DNA of 64,000 bases from JADLHS01 sp964553795 (GTDB lineage Bacteria > Verrucomicrobiota > Verrucomicrobiia > Limisphaerales > JADLHS01), in the NCBI GenBank assembly GCA_964553795.1, contig CAZKMR010000006.1:1-64000 (forward strand), written 5' to 3'. Positions 41,445 to 51,756 of this stretch are shown one piece after another. A program made the translations under genes and the position numbers. Numbering within the stretch: the stretch's first letter is position 1; each line of letters opens with the position of its first letter. Under the pieces are notes generated by a model. That model saw nothing but the letters and a program-made list of their open reading frames with translations. It was not told the origin of the DNA and did no database searches.

Positions 41445-44400
41445 TCAGGGCTTGAATCCACCTTCGCGCGACTCAACGCGCCAGTAACGGGCTTCAGCTC
41501 CGACGGCATTCGTGTGCGTGTAGCTGAGTTGGCCCATCACGCCGGGCAGCGTCGCGAGCGTATCCCACGCCCCGAGGTTTGTGCTGGCCTGCACACGATA
41601 ACCCCAGCCCGTCTGCGCGTTGAAATGCAACACCGCGTTTGTTCCCTGCGCGAACGAAAGATTGAGTACCGGTCGATGCGCGAAATACGTGGCTGCGTTC
41701 CATTCCACTACCGCAATCTCTGCCGCCGTGTTCGCAGGCGGCGTGTAACCTTCGCCCTGCGACGGTTGGTGTAAAATGTGCAATTGCTGATCCAACGCCC
41801 AACGCGCTTCATCATTCACCGGTTCGTAGTTGCCGAGGTTGTCCGTTGTCAGATCAAACGTGAACCAGTTCGTTCGCTGCGGGTCCACTGCGTAGGGCAA
41901 CGAATGCACAATCGTCAGGCCGTTGCTGCCGAAGTTATCGCGATAGAGAACGACCAATCGTCCCACCGAATCACAGACGATCACGGGGCGACCGAGATTG
42001 CGGACAAATGTTTCGGAATACTTTGTGCCGATGGGATCGTTGGTGCGATGGGAAACCTGCCGGGTTTGCCAGACGCCGAGTTCATCGCGAAACGCCACCA
42101 TGTATTGGCGGCGGAAATTATTTGTCGCCGTGCCCGGCGCCCACCAGGTGGCGATGACCGGCCAGTTGTTCTGATCTAAACACATGCCCGCTTGGTTTAT
42201 TAAGCTGTAACCTTCCGGGATGCTGAGAATTTCCTCCGCCATAGTAGCGGGATTTCCATTTTCGCCGCGCTCGGAAATCGGCAGCGCGTAAGGCGTTCCG
42301 TCCTGGCGCAACCACGTCAACCCGCCATTCGTCGAACGCGCGAAATCAAAGTCATGATTCGTTTGATAACCGGATTCGCCCGCCGGTGAATCGCCCTGAT
42401 AACGCCACGTCCAGATCAGGTAGAAATTTCCCGCTGCATCCACCTGCGGCATGTTCGGGTACGCATTGTAATTCGGCGACCAACCCGTGCCTTTGAGAAA
42501 CGGCAGTTGCGTGCTACCGCTGCGATGCACGTTGCTCCACGTCTGCGACGACACGTAATAGCGATTTAGATAAGTGTCGCCATTGCCGGACGCGCCTTCG
42601 CGAAACAGGTACAACAAATCACCATCCGGCAACCGCAGCCACTGCGGATACGTCACCGTGTTCTCGCGCCCGGTCATCGTCGTGTCCGGACCGAACACAA
42701 TCGCGTTCGTCCCGAACACCGGCGCGGTGCTGCGCGAATAATGGAACGCATCGCCGTGCATGCCCCAGCTCAGATGCATGTAACCCGCGCCATCAATTCC
42801 GAACGACGCGACATCGTGACCGTCGGTAATCGCGTTGGCGGTAAATGGCGTGAAGAACAATTGCCACAGGCTGGCGTTGAGATCGCGCCGCCCGATTACG
42901 ATGCGATTGTTATTCGTGTTACTGGCGCTCGTGGCGTGACGGAAGTAGTAAGCGATGAACTGTTGCCCGTTCTCGGTGTGCAAGGCTTTGCGTACGAAAT
43001 TTACAGAATTGATCGCCGATGAACCGGCGTAACCGAACTCACTCGTGTTCGGATCGCCATCTTCAATTGGCACGTAGTTCACCGCCGGTCCGCTCGGGAA
43101 AGAGAGATTACTCGCCGGATTCGTGCCCGCGAGAAACTCCTGCCGATTCGCGAAACCGTCGCCATCAAAATCATCGCTGCCTCTCTGTGCCAACGACTTG
43201 AAATGCGTCATTTCCCATGCGTCGGGCAAACCGTCCGCGTCGGTATCGCCGGGATTTGAGGCGGCGCTGGCGGGGTTGGTTTCCGCATCGTGCTCCGCCA
43301 GATTCGAGTAACCATCGTTGTCGAAATCGCCCGCGGCGGTTTGCGTGAGCGAATTGAAAAACTGCAGTTCCCACGCATCGGGCAACAAATCCGCATCGCG
43401 ATCCAACGGTGTCGAGAGCGCGTTCGTTGGATTCGAGCCCGCGCTGTATTCCGCCAGATTGTCATACAAATCGAGGTCCGCGTCGTTCGTTGCGCCGAAG
43501 GTGAGATTGTTGAAATAGAAAACCTCCCAACTGTCCGGAAGTCCATCCGCGTCCGAATCGGCCACCGACACGCTTTCCACCGTCACTTCGGTGTAACTGT
43601 TCCACAGGCTCTGCGAATTGCCGTGACCGACGATGCGCACGTAGCGCGCCGGAAAATCCGAGAAATCAAACGTCTCCAGATCCACGGTCGCCCCGCTGCT
43701 CGTCGCGTTGGTGAGCACCGTTTGCCAGTTGGCGTTGTCGCTCGACAACAACACGTCGAACGTCGAAGTGCGCGCGTTGCCGAGATAAAAAGCGATGGAA
43801 ACAGACTGCACTAATTCCGAGCGGCCCAGATCAAACGTGATCCATTCACCGTCGCCTAATGCGGACCAACGCGAGTTCAGATTGCCGTCGCGGGTGTTGG
43901 TCGGAAAGTTGGTGCTGCCCGCCTCGTAACTGCTCGCTTCGAGCACGACGACGCTGCGAAACACAAACTCGTTCGTCGCCCGCGCCACGCTGCTGATGCG
44001 CACTTCGTCAATCAACCCCACGAAATTATCCGTGCTCCCACTGATGGCGCGACCTTCATTGCCGATGACAAAATCGCAGCCCGCCACCGACAGATCGTTT
44101 GCGAGATTTGCTGTGCCGATCAAATTGGCCGCCGTTGCTCCACCCTCCAGCGCCGTCCAGTACGCGCGAAAATTGCTCGCCGTGTTCTCGTTACCATCGT
44201 AGGTCAGTGCGACGTGAAACCAACCATGCGACACGATGGCGTTCGGACCGTTGGTCGGGATATTGAACACCACGAACTGAATACTCCCGCCCTGACGCAG
44301 GTTGATGAATTCCAGTCGCGGGCGCGCCGTATCCGAGCTCACGCCCGCCGCCAAACCCACGGGCATCAACCGCCACTGAAAGACGCGATCGCTTGAACTA

Positions 44401-44888
44401 TCGCCGTCGCCGCTGAAAATCTGCATGCCCGAACCGCGCGCGGCGAGATTTTGCGTCGGATCAAAATCCACGCGCACCAGCGCTTCAAAAGTAAACGCAC
44501 CGGTCAGAGGATCAGCGAGCGTTAATGGCACATCGTCTTCCGCACCGTTCACCAACGGCACCGCCGCCAACGCCGCGTCACGCGTCGCTCCCAGCGGACC
44601 TTCATCAAATGTGCTCAACGCGTTCCCGAAACCGGGAAAAGCAGGATGGTTCAACGTCGCTCCGCCGCTCAGCGCGGTGAGATTGGTGCCGCTGGTGACT
44701 GCGTTCAGCACGGGAACATCTGCTTCATCGAAGTGCCAAAGCTGCAAGGTCTGCGCGTCGGGCGAATACGGTGCGACTGCGGCAAAACCGGTCATTGCCG
44801 TGACGCTGACGAGTGTGGCCAACGAGTTTTTGACGAAAGAAAACACCCGCGCGTGTTTCTCGCCGGGGGGAACAGATTGCGAAAGCAT
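41445..44888 (-). CDS. large exported LamG / discoidin / BNR-propeller protein
   Basis: This 1147-residue protein has a signal peptide (hydrophobic part about 20-37). Domains by eye: LamG-like lectin (about 45-300, opening PYSPDAQTLQLWHFDEADVP), F5/8 type C-like (about 310-440: EASSYEAGSTNFPTNTRDGN, WSALGDGEWITFDLGRSELV), three Ca-binding-like DxDADGLPDxWE repeats (about 445-600), then a beta-propeller (about 620-1060) with ITDGHDVASFGIDGAGYMHL and SWGMHGDAFHYSRS, the BNR_4 pattern shared with ulvan-lyase-type PL families. The last 70 residues form a domain with VQASTNLGAWDTLA and YWRVESREG. A carbohydrate-active role is plausible; substrate unknown. Probably cell-surface or secreted. Confidence 0.78.
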   Translation of the reverse strand: MLSQSVPPGEKHARVFSFVKNSLATLVSVTAMTGFAAVAPYSPDAQTLQLWHFDEADVPVLNAVTSGTNLTALSGGATLNHPAFPGFGNALSTFDEGPLGATRDAALAAVPLVNGAEDDVPLTLADPLTGAFTFEALVRVDFDPTQNLAARGSGMQIFSGDGDSSSDRVFQWRLMPVGLAAGVSSDTARPRLEFINLRQGGSIQFVVFNIPTNGPNAIVSHGWFHVALTYDGNENTASNFRAYWTALEGGATAANLIGTANLANDLSVAGCDFVIGNEGRAISGSTDNFVGLIDEVRISSVARATNEFVFRSVVVLEASSYEAGSTNFPTNTRDGNLNSRWSALGDGEWITFDLGRSELVQSVSIAFYLGNARTSTFDVLLSSDNANWQTVLTNATSSGATVDLETFDFSDFPARYVRIVGHGNSQSLWNSYTEVTVESVSVADSDADGLPDSWEVFYFNNLTFGATNDADLDLYDNLAEYSAGSNPTNALSTPLDRDADLLPDAWELQFFNSLTQTAAGDFDNDGYSNLAEHDAETNPASAASNPGDTDADGLPDAWEMTHFKSLAQRGSDDFDGDGFANRQEFLAGTNPASNLSFPSGPAVNYVPIEDGDPNTSEFGYAGSSAINSVNFVRKALHTENGQQFIAYYFRHATSASNTNNNRIVIGRRDLNASLWQLFFTPFTANAITDGHDVASFGIDGAGYMHLSWGMHGDAFHYSRSTAPVFGTNAIVFGPDTTMTGRENTVTYPQWLRLPDGDLLYLFREGASGNGDTYLNRYYVSSQTWSNVHRSGSTQLPFLKGTGWSPNYNAYPNMPQVDAAGNFYLIWTWRYQGDSPAGESGYQTNHDFDFARSTNGGLTWLRQDGTPYALPISERGENGNPATMAEEILSIPEGYSLINQAGMCLDQNNWPVIATWWAPGTATNNFRRQYMVAFRDELGVWQTRQVSHRTNDPIGTKYSETFVRNLGRPVIVCDSVGRLVVLYRDNFGSNGLTIVHSLPYAVDPQRTNWFTFDLTTDNLGNYEPVNDEARWALDQQLHILHQPSQGEGYTPPANTAAEIAVVEWNAATYFAHRPVLNLSFAQGTNAVLHFNAQTGWGYRVQASTNLGAWDTLATLPGVMGQLSYTHTNAVGAEARYWRVESREGGFKP

Positions 44889-44909
44889 GGGGTACGACCT
44901 GGTTGGCGT

Positions 44910-45806
44910 TTAATTGAAATCCGCCGGCTGCGGTTTCATCGCGTTGAGTTGGGCGGTACTGAGATTTCCCCAATATTCCTGATAGGCGAACAACCGCCGC
45001 GCGCCAACATTCCACGAAGTCAGGAAATACATGTTCTCAAACTTCACCCATCGCACCGAGCCGTCGGCAAAACCGACGTTGCCCCCGTCGGGATGGCGTT
45101 TGCCCGGACGCGGATGCGGCACGCGATCCGCCTTGCCGTCCACGTGACCATCGAAACCCCAACCTTCCGGAATGAAACGCGCGTTGGAATCCGCCGCGAG
45201 ACACATGCTCGGGCGCGCTGTGCCCAATTTGCTGGGACTTAGGGGCTCGTTAAAGGTACCGGCGGGATTTAGCCAGCGGGTGATGCCGCCGAAGTATTGA
45301 TAACCCAGCGCGATCTGATTTGGATTCACGGGATCGCGGCGCGGCAGGAAGTTCCGCGTCGGCGAACTCCAGATGTTGTTCTGATCATTGGGCTCGGGTT
45401 TCAATAGCAATCCGTAGCCCTTCAACGGCTCTGCCAGCAGATTGTAGTTGAGCGCCAAAGGATGAAAGGTCGGATTGGCCGACACTAACTGATTCGCCGG
45501 CGCAGTGATGTCGAGCGCGGGAAATACCCAATCCTGATTGTCCACGGCATACGTTGTGACCCCGACCGCGATCTGCCGCAAGTTGCTCAAGCTCTGCGCG
45601 CGCTTGGCTTTTTCTTTGGCGCGGCCCAACGCCGGCAACAGCATCGCGGCCAAAATGGCGATGATAGCAATGACGACCAACAACTCGATCAGGGTGAAGG
45701 CCGGCGCCGCTTTATCGCGACAGCGAGAGAAATGGAGACGAGCAGTTTTCAATGATTCAGTCCTGGTTTTGTTAAGCGCGAGAGAATCTTCATTGTCCCG
45801 CGCCAA
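44910..45806 (-). CDS. prepilin-like protein with N-methylation motif
   Basis: This 298-residue protein has an N-terminal extension of about 35 residues, then AFTLIELLVVIAIIAILAAM with the +5 Glu. The residue before Phe is Ala instead of the usual Gly, which is tolerated in some pseudopilins. The C-terminal motif is PDGGNVGFADGSVRWVK, the H/N-x9-DG type also seen in the gene at 7873. It lies 21 bp upstream of the BNR protein gene on the same strand, so the pair may be co-expressed. Role unknown. Confidence 0.85.
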   Translation of the reverse strand: MARDNEDSLALNKTRTESLKTARLHFSRCRDKAAPAFTLIELLVVIAIIAILAAMLLPALGRAKEKAKRAQSLSNLRQIAVGVTTYAVDNQDWVFPALDITAPANQLVSANPTFHPLALNYNLLAEPLKGYGLLLKPEPNDQNNIWSSPTRNFLPRRDPVNPNQIALGYQYFGGITRWLNPAGTFNEPLSPSKLGTARPSMCLAADSNARFIPEGWGFDGHVDGKADRVPHPRPGKRHPDGGNVGFADGSVRWVKFENMYFLTSWNVGARRLFAYQEYWGNLSTAQLNAMKPQPADFN

Positions 45807-45962
45807 CTAGAGTCGAAGCAAGTGATTGGGATCATCGCGTTACGATCTGACAAACTTCTCTTCGGCTTCTCGCATACAACCTAACATTGCGACTATTCCT
45901 GTAAATCACCCGAGCGGGTGAGCAACCGCAAATCGTTATGCGGGCAGGTTTGTTTCGGTACC

Positions 45963-45994
45963 AAAAAAGGCATCCGGGGGCGGGATGCCTTTTT
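45963..45994 (-). terminator. intrinsic terminator after the PEP-CTERM gene
   Basis: AAAAAAGGCATCC pairs with GGGATGCCTTTTT around a short G-rich loop. Runs on both sides allow it to work in either direction; it lies 31 bp after the minus-strand stop at 46025. Confidence 0.85.
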
Positions 45995-46024
45995 CGCAAC
46001 ATCACAATAATTCCGGCACGGAAA

Positions 46025-46732
46025 TTATTTCCGGCGCAAGCGGAACAACAAACCCAGCGAGTCCAGACCAATTAACGCCGCGCTGGTCGGCTCGGGGATA
46101 GCGGCGATGGTCAGATTGTCCATCACACCCCGAACGCCCGCGCCGCGGACATCAGCATAAAAGCCGATAGCGTTGCCGATATTGGCGTTGTTCATTGTGC
46201 GGGAGATCAGAACGTTTCGCCCGCCCGCATCGTAGTAGCCGAGGTCAAAGGTGGTCGCTCCGGTGCGCGCTACAAAGAGCGACAAGGCCAATGGTGATCC
46301 CCCGCCGGCGAGGCTGAGTTCGGTAGTGCCGTTGAAGCCGCGGGAAAAAACCTGCCCGTTGTTGCGCATGTAAACAGCGACGTAATCAGCGCGAACGCCC
46401 GCCGTCGGAGTACCCGCGCCAGCATACAAGCCGATGTCCTGCGAGTTCAGATCGGTGGGGCTGTAATCGGAACGCAGTTCAAAACCGACGTTCAACGTGA
46501 AATCGGTGCGGGTCAGAGCATATTGCTCGATACCGCCGTAGGTCGTGGTATTGACCCGGAGCGCGCCGTTGGAGATTTCCCACGAAGAGACGTTGTCGGC
46601 TGCCGCGGGAGTTGCTTTGAGAATACGCGTCGCAGTCCAGCTCGAGAGATTCCCACTGAAATCATCAACGAGCTGCGCTTGCGCAATCGTGCCCGCCAGA
46701 CAAACGGCGGTAAGGAGACTGAGTTTTTTCAT
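46025..46732 (-). CDS. PEP-CTERM sorted exported protein
   Basis: This 235-residue protein has a signal peptide (MKKLSLLTAVCLAGTIAQAQ). The middle is a beta-rich, LamG/jelly-roll-like domain (LVDDFSGNLSSWTATRILKA, IGNAIGFYADVRGAGVRGVM). The C-terminus is a PEP-CTERM signal: IPEPTSAALIGLDSLGLLFRLRRK, with PEP, a hydrophobic stretch and a basic end (quoted here in parts: IPEPTS, then LGLLFRLRRK). Such proteins are processed by exosortase and exposed at the surface in exopolysaccharide-producing bacteria. The exosortase gene is not in the window. It is followed by a strong terminator. Confidence 0.88.
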   Translation of the reverse strand: MKKLSLLTAVCLAGTIAQAQLVDDFSGNLSSWTATRILKATPAAADNVSSWEISNGALRVNTTTYGGIEQYALTRTDFTLNVGFELRSDYSPTDLNSQDIGLYAGAGTPTAGVRADYVAVYMRNNGQVFSRGFNGTTELSLAGGGSPLALSLFVARTGATTFDLGYYDAGGRNVLISRTMNNANIGNAIGFYADVRGAGVRGVMDNLTIAAIPEPTSAALIGLDSLGLLFRLRRK

Positions 46733-46769
46733 ACGGATTTACTTCTTTCTGTTTGGTTGTTGTTTGGGG

Positions 46770-49700
46770 TTACGGATAAACGAGCCGGAAGAACACACTG
46801 CCGTTCGCCGGGTTGATGGGGATGAAAACCTGATTGGTGCTGGCCGAACCGGGCACCGTCGCCCAGTTGCTGCTCAAGCCCACGTTCAAACTGTTGGTCT
46901 GCGCTTCCAAGCGCCAGCCCGTGTGCGTCGCCGGCCAACCGAGGTGATATTGATTGCCGCTAACCGTCGCCGTGACACTCGTCGGCGTGGTGGCAACCGC
47001 CTGCACGCGCAAGCTGCCGGTGCCCGCGAGGAACGTCGGGCTGGTGGTGCTGTTGTAAACGCCGGCTGGCTGACTTACGCCGCTCAATACGAGCGCGGAG
47101 ATTTGATTCGTGGTGGTGAAGTCGAGTTGCAACAACGCACCATTCGCGATGGTCACGGTCGAGCCCGCCGCCAGTGTCGGTTGCGCGAGCTGCAACAAGC
47201 CGCCGGACACCGTGGTGTTGCCGCTGTGATTATTCGTGCCCGTCAGCGACTGAGTGCCGGACAGCAGGTTGAGCGACAGGTTGCCCGCCAGATTCCCGCC
47301 GAAAGTTTGGAAGCCGCCTTGCAAATCCAAAGTCAATGTCGCCGGAGTGGCGCTGCTGTTGGTAATGACGCCAAGATTTGCCGGGCCGACTGTGTTCTTC
47401 AACCCACCCAAGCGTTGATTGAAGCCATTCAGGTCGAAGTAAGTCGGCACGGTCGGACTACCATTGCCGGCGAGGTCGAGCACGGCGTTGGTGGCAATCG
47501 CGTTGTTCACGCCCAGACTGGTTGTGCCCGCGCGCACATCAATGCTGTCGTAACCGCTGCCCGCACCGGAGAAACGCACGTTACCCAATCGCACGAGCAG
47601 CAGATAACCGCTGCCAACACCCGGCATCGTCACCGGACCGGTCACGTTCAAATAACCCGATGAAGTCGGTCCGACGAAATGACCGCCATCCGTCGCCAGC
47701 GTATTCAGCGTGAGCGGACCGCTCACTGTCGTGATGGTGCCATTTGTGTTATCAGGCGTCATCAACAGCCCGGTCGCCACGCCGGGCGCGGTGGAATTCG
47801 CCGTGAACGCATTGGTCACTGTGCGACCCGTGCCGATCACGAATCGTCCCGGACCGCTAATCGTCACCGGTCCCGGACCGAGTGCGCGGTTGGCGTTCAC
47901 GTTGACGATGCCTCCCGACAAAACCGTGCCGCCGGTGTGGGTGTTGTCAGTGTTCAACGCCAGCGTGCCCGTTCCTGCCACCGTCAGGGCCGCTGTGCCG
48001 GAAACGGTATTGCTCAAGGCGAGCGTCGCGCCGCCATCCACACTGATGGTCGAATCCGTGGCTAGCGTTACCGCGCCATCGATTGCCGTAAAGCCAGCGC
48101 CGCCCTTGCGCAACGCGCCGTTAGCATCTGATCCAATCCCATTCAGCGTGAGACCTTCGGCCAGATCCACATTGGCGGTGACATAAAGCTGACCGCCATT
48201 GGCAACGGTCGTGCCGCCGCTACTCGCGCCGAGACCGGTGCTGCTTTGCAGATTGACCGTTCCGGCGTTGATCAACGTCGCGCCGGTATATTCGCTCGTC
48301 CCGGACACCGCTACAGTGCCAAAGCCGTCATAACGCACTGTGCCTGTACCGCGAATGATGTTGGGAACGATCAAGGCCGTATCGCCGCGATTGATCGCGA
48401 GCGTGGCGTTGTTCGTGATCGGCCCGCTGCCCGTTGTTCCTGAAATGCTGCCGTTGCCAATTTGCAACGTGCCGGCAGAAACCAACGTGCCGCCGCTCAT
48501 GTTGTTGGTAACGTCAATGATGAGCGTGCCGGAGTTCTGTTTCACCAATCGGCCCTGACCGATCAACGCACCCGCGCCCGAGATGGTGTAGTCCGTCGTT
48601 GCATTTGCGGTGAGCGTGCTGGGGTTGACGGTTTCCACCAGATTCACAAACGGTACGGCGCTGCCGCGACTATCAAACAACGCGCCGGCAGATGGTGTGA
48701 AGGCGGTCACCGGTCCACCTGCGGTGTTGGTCCAATCAAGCGATGTTGTATCCCATGTGCCAAAGCTCGCCGTTCCTAGCCATGCAAGCGTCGGTGGTAC
48801 GAAGACTGACAATGTTGCCGTCGCGCTCGCCGCCGAATAAGTCGTCACGCCAATCGTATTGGTGGCGAAACATTGCACCGTCACCCCATTGTCGCCGATC
48901 ACCGTGGCAAACGAATACGTGGAATTAGTCGCGCCCGAGACCAGTGCGCCACCTTTGTACCACTGATAATTAATGGGCAGATAACCGATCGCTGTCGCGC
49001 TGAAGGTCGCGGTTTGGCCGACGGGCACGGTGGTGTTGGTGGGTTGAATTACGAACTGCACCGGGCCATCAGCGAGCAACGTGTTCGGTCCTTGATCGAA
49101 ACTCTGCTTGATGGTGATGGGCGACAGCGCGCCTTTGAACAAACGGAATTCATCAATGCTCGCGTTCAGATAGGGATCGTTGGGAAACAGCGAGCGACCG
49201 ATGTAAGAGAAGTAATTATTTAAGCTGCCCACACCGATGCTGAGATTCGTGTTCACCGCTTCAAGCACGCCGTTGGTGTAAATCGACATGGTTTTGTTCG
49301 GCGGATCAAACACACAAACGATGTGGCGCGTCAGGCCATCGAGGAGGCCGGGCGCGACCGTGGTTTGTTCGAACAACGGATCGGAAGCGGAATTGGCGCT
49401 GATCTGATGACCGCCCGAACCGTTGCGGGCGGCGAAGGCGAAATAATTTGCCCCAACGATGTTGCCCAACGTCTGATTGGTGAAACCGAAATCGAAGACA
49501 TACGCCCAGTTGGCGTTCACGCCGAATGTCGCCCAAAATTCCACCGTGAGTGCGGTCGCGTTTCCCGCGTTATACAAATTCCCCGGCAACTCCATATACG
49601 TTCCCACCGTGCCATCGAGCACCAGCGCGCCGTTGAGGATTTGGGCGTTACCGAAATTGGTGCCCCACTGGCCGCCGATACTGTCGGACGTATCAGTCGT

Positions 49701-50879
49701 GAAGCTGTAGCGATTCGCCACGAAATTCGCTGCGCCGACGACGAGCAAGGCCGGCGAGCTGGTGGCCGCAAAGCCGGCCAGATTGGTGACAATACAATCG
49801 TAGTAACCCGCATTGTTTGCCGCCACATTGGTAATGGTGAACGAACTGTTTGTCAGGCTCGGGACGGAATTAGAGTTGAGTCGCCACTGATAACTCAGGG
49901 CCGTCAGACTCGACGCACCCACACTGAAAGCGACCGGCTGATTGTAATCCACGTTCTGGCTCACTGGCTGTGCCGTGATGGTAACGAGGGGGGAGAAGAA
50001 CTGCATTTGATTCGCGGCGCGCGCCACGCTGCTGACCCGCACTTCGTCGATTCTGCCAAAGAATGTTTCACCCGCCGCCGCCCGGTTTTCATTGCCAATG
50101 ACAAATGGGCCAACCACAGCGCCCGAAGTGATGCCTAGCGTCAGCGGCGCCGTTCCCAAAACGTTTGCCGCGCCGAATGCGGGATCGAGCCTCGTCCAAT
50201 AAAGCGTCGCCGTCGTCCCGTCATAGGTTATCGCGACGTGGTACCAGTTCCCCGAGACAAACGCATGGTCACCGGTCGTGGGTATCGGTCGAGTAATCGC
50301 TTGTCCGCCCGCGATGAAAGAGAATTGCAACGATCCGGCTGTGATCCGGAACTGAAATCCGCGACTCCCGCCGGAGCTGTCCGTGGCAATGATTTCCTGA
50401 TTTCCCGTCGTTGATACCGGCTGAATCAGAGCTTCGATCGTAAATGCGGATTGCCCGCCGTTGCCGATGTTCAGGTTGGTCATCGCCAACGCGTCTGCGG
50501 CGGGCGCCGTGCCTTCGCCTTGATACGCGCCGTTGTTGTTAAAGTCATATCCGAGCAGATATCCCGGCGTGGGATTCGTCAGACACGTCCCATAATTGAT
50601 CGCGCCATTCAGGTAACCTGCCGCGCCCAACATTGTGTTCACGACCGGAGGCGTGGCTGACGCCACCGACAGATCGCAACTGTAAAAATTGCCGCCCTTA
50701 GTTCCGGCGTTAGCCGTAACGGTGCTGCCGGCCGCTTCATTGAAGTGCAGCAGGAAGAGCGTGTTCGCGTCCGGCGTATAAGGACCGACCAGATCCGCAG
50801 TGCTCGGTTGGACCGATGCCAGCAACGCCGAAGCGAGCAGACCAAGTGATTTCAAGGTAACGACGTGGGGAGTCTTCAT
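46770..50879 (-). CDS. giant exported LamG / Ig / autotransporter-strand protein
   Basis: This 1369-residue protein has a signal peptide (LGLLASALLASVQPSTADL). Domains by eye: LamG-like (about 35-290, opening PYTPDANTLFLLHFNEAAGS, close to the start of the BNR protein), Ig-like (about 300-380: ITAQPVSQNVDYNQPVAFSV), a second LamG (about 385-610), a second Ig-like unit, then autotransporter-associated beta-strand repeats (about 715-1290) such as MSGGTLVSAGTLQIGNG, TGATLINAGTVNLQ and HTGGTVLSGGIVNVNANRAL. There is no C-terminal beta-barrel; the end is WRLEAQTNSLNVGLSSNWAT and FFRLVYP. An adhesin or polymer-binding role is likely. Located 37 bp upstream of the PEP-CTERM gene. Confidence 0.85.
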   Translation of the reverse strand: MKTPHVVTLKSLGLLASALLASVQPSTADLVGPYTPDANTLFLLHFNEAAGSTVTANAGTKGGNFYSCDLSVASATPPVVNTMLGAAGYLNGAINYGTCLTNPTPGYLLGYDFNNNGAYQGEGTAPAADALAMTNLNIGNGGQSAFTIEALIQPVSTTGNQEIIATDSSGGSRGFQFRITAGSLQFSFIAGGQAITRPIPTTGDHAFVSGNWYHVAITYDGTTATLYWTRLDPAFGAANVLGTAPLTLGITSGAVVGPFVIGNENRAAAGETFFGRIDEVRVSSVARAANQMQFFSPLVTITAQPVSQNVDYNQPVAFSVGASSLTALSYQWRLNSNSVPSLTNSSFTITNVAANNAGYYDCIVTNLAGFAATSSPALLVVGAANFVANRYSFTTDTSDSIGGQWGTNFGNAQILNGALVLDGTVGTYMELPGNLYNAGNATALTVEFWATFGVNANWAYVFDFGFTNQTLGNIVGANYFAFAARNGSGGHQISANSASDPLFEQTTVAPGLLDGLTRHIVCVFDPPNKTMSIYTNGVLEAVNTNLSIGVGSLNNYFSYIGRSLFPNDPYLNASIDEFRLFKGALSPITIKQSFDQGPNTLLADGPVQFVIQPTNTTVPVGQTATFSATAIGYLPINYQWYKGGALVSGATNSTYSFATVIGDNGVTVQCFATNTIGVTTYSAASATATLSVFVPPTLAWLGTASFGTWDTTSLDWTNTAGGPVTAFTPSAGALFDSRGSAVPFVNLVETVNPSTLTANATTDYTISGAGALIGQGRLVKQNSGTLIIDVTNNMSGGTLVSAGTLQIGNGSISGTTGSGPITNNATLAINRGDTALIVPNIIRGTGTVRYDGFGTVAVSGTSEYTGATLINAGTVNLQSSTGLGASSGGTTVANGGQLYVTANVDLAEGLTLNGIGSDANGALRKGGAGFTAIDGAVTLATDSTISVDGGATLALSNTVSGTAALTVAGTGTLALNTDNTHTGGTVLSGGIVNVNANRALGPGPVTISGPGRFVIGTGRTVTNAFTANSTAPGVATGLLMTPDNTNGTITTVSGPLTLNTLATDGGHFVGPTSSGYLNVTGPVTMPGVGSGYLLLVRLGNVRFSGAGSGYDSIDVRAGTTSLGVNNAIATNAVLDLAGNGSPTVPTYFDLNGFNQRLGGLKNTVGPANLGVITNSSATPATLTLDLQGGFQTFGGNLAGNLSLNLLSGTQSLTGTNNHSGNTTVSGGLLQLAQPTLAAGSTVTIANGALLQLDFTTTNQISALVLSGVSQPAGVYNSTTSPTFLAGTGSLRVQAVATTPTSVTATVSGNQYHLGWPATHTGWRLEAQTNSLNVGLSSNWATVPGSASTNQVFIPINPANGSVFFRLVYP

Positions 50880-51057
50880 GGATTGGGTTGGGGGTTACCG
50901 GGCAGGAACGACTCCAGCGGAGCGGAATTCAGGGCGACAAGCGCCTGACAGTGTGGGTGCAGCAGCGTTCATGCGTTTGGTTGACGCTGCCATCATTCCA
51001 CACGGACGCGCCGTGATGCTATCCCCCGACCGGGTGACGTTTGGCGATCCCCGGGCC

Positions 51058-51756
51058 TTATCGGGTATCGCCCCGACCCCCGGACATATAATGCGCCACC
51101 GCTTCAGCCCGCGACCGCACGTGCATCTTCTCGTAGATATGTTTGAGATGGCTGCGCACGGTTTCGACGCTGAGATTGAGTTTGTCGGCGATTTCCTTGT
51201 TGGAATAACCCTTGGTGAGCAGCAGCAGGGTTTCTTCCTCGCGTGTCGTCAACGCCACCGCATCATCGCGCGTGCGGCCCTTTTGCCGGAAGGATTCCAC
51301 CACGCGCCGCGCAATTTCACTCGTCATCGGCGCGCCGCCGCTCAACGCATCCAACAACGCCGCGCGCAATTCCGCCGGCTTCGTTCGCTTCAACAAATAC
51401 CCATCCGCACCCGCCTCCAAAGCGCGAAAGACGATTTCGTCGTCATCTGAAGTCGTCAGAATCACGATCGGTGTTTTGGGCAGGGTCACTTTCAATCGGC
51501 TCGTGCATTCGATGCCCGACATGCGCGGCAGGAAAATGTCCATCAGCACCACATCCGGCTTGAGTGCGGGCACCACCCGCAAGGCCTCTTCCGCTGACGC
51601 GCAGACGCCGATACAACGAAAGTCGGCGAAGGAATTCAGCAACTTCTCCCAGCTTGCGCTGACGTCCGGCTTGTCTTCCACCAGCACAATTTTCAGCGGC
51701 GCTTCAGGAGAAATGGCCGATAAACGAAATGGTTCTTCAAAACGAGGCGGTGTCAT
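51058..51756 (-). CDS. NarL/LuxR-type response regulator
   Basis: This 232-residue protein has a receiver (about 20-140) with VLVEDKPDVS, phosphorylation Asp in VVLMDIFLPRMSGIE and LLKRTKPAEL, and a C-terminal LuxR HTH: LTTREEETLLLLTKGYSNKE, IADKLNLSVETVRSHLKHIY. It overlaps the kinase gene upstream by 4 bp, forming a two-component pair. The nearest targets may be the exported-protein genes downstream on the same strand, starting at 50879, but no operator is recognised. Confidence 0.95.
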   Translation of the reverse strand: MTPPRFEEPFRLSAISPEAPLKIVLVEDKPDVSASWEKLLNSFADFRCIGVCASAEEALRVVPALKPDVVLMDIFLPRMSGIECTSRLKVTLPKTPIVILTTSDDDEIVFRALEAGADGYLLKRTKPAELRAALLDALSGGAPMTSEIARRVVESFRQKGRTRDDAVALTTREEETLLLLTKGYSNKEIADKLNLSVETVRSHLKHIYEKMHVRSRAEAVAHYMSGGRGDTR

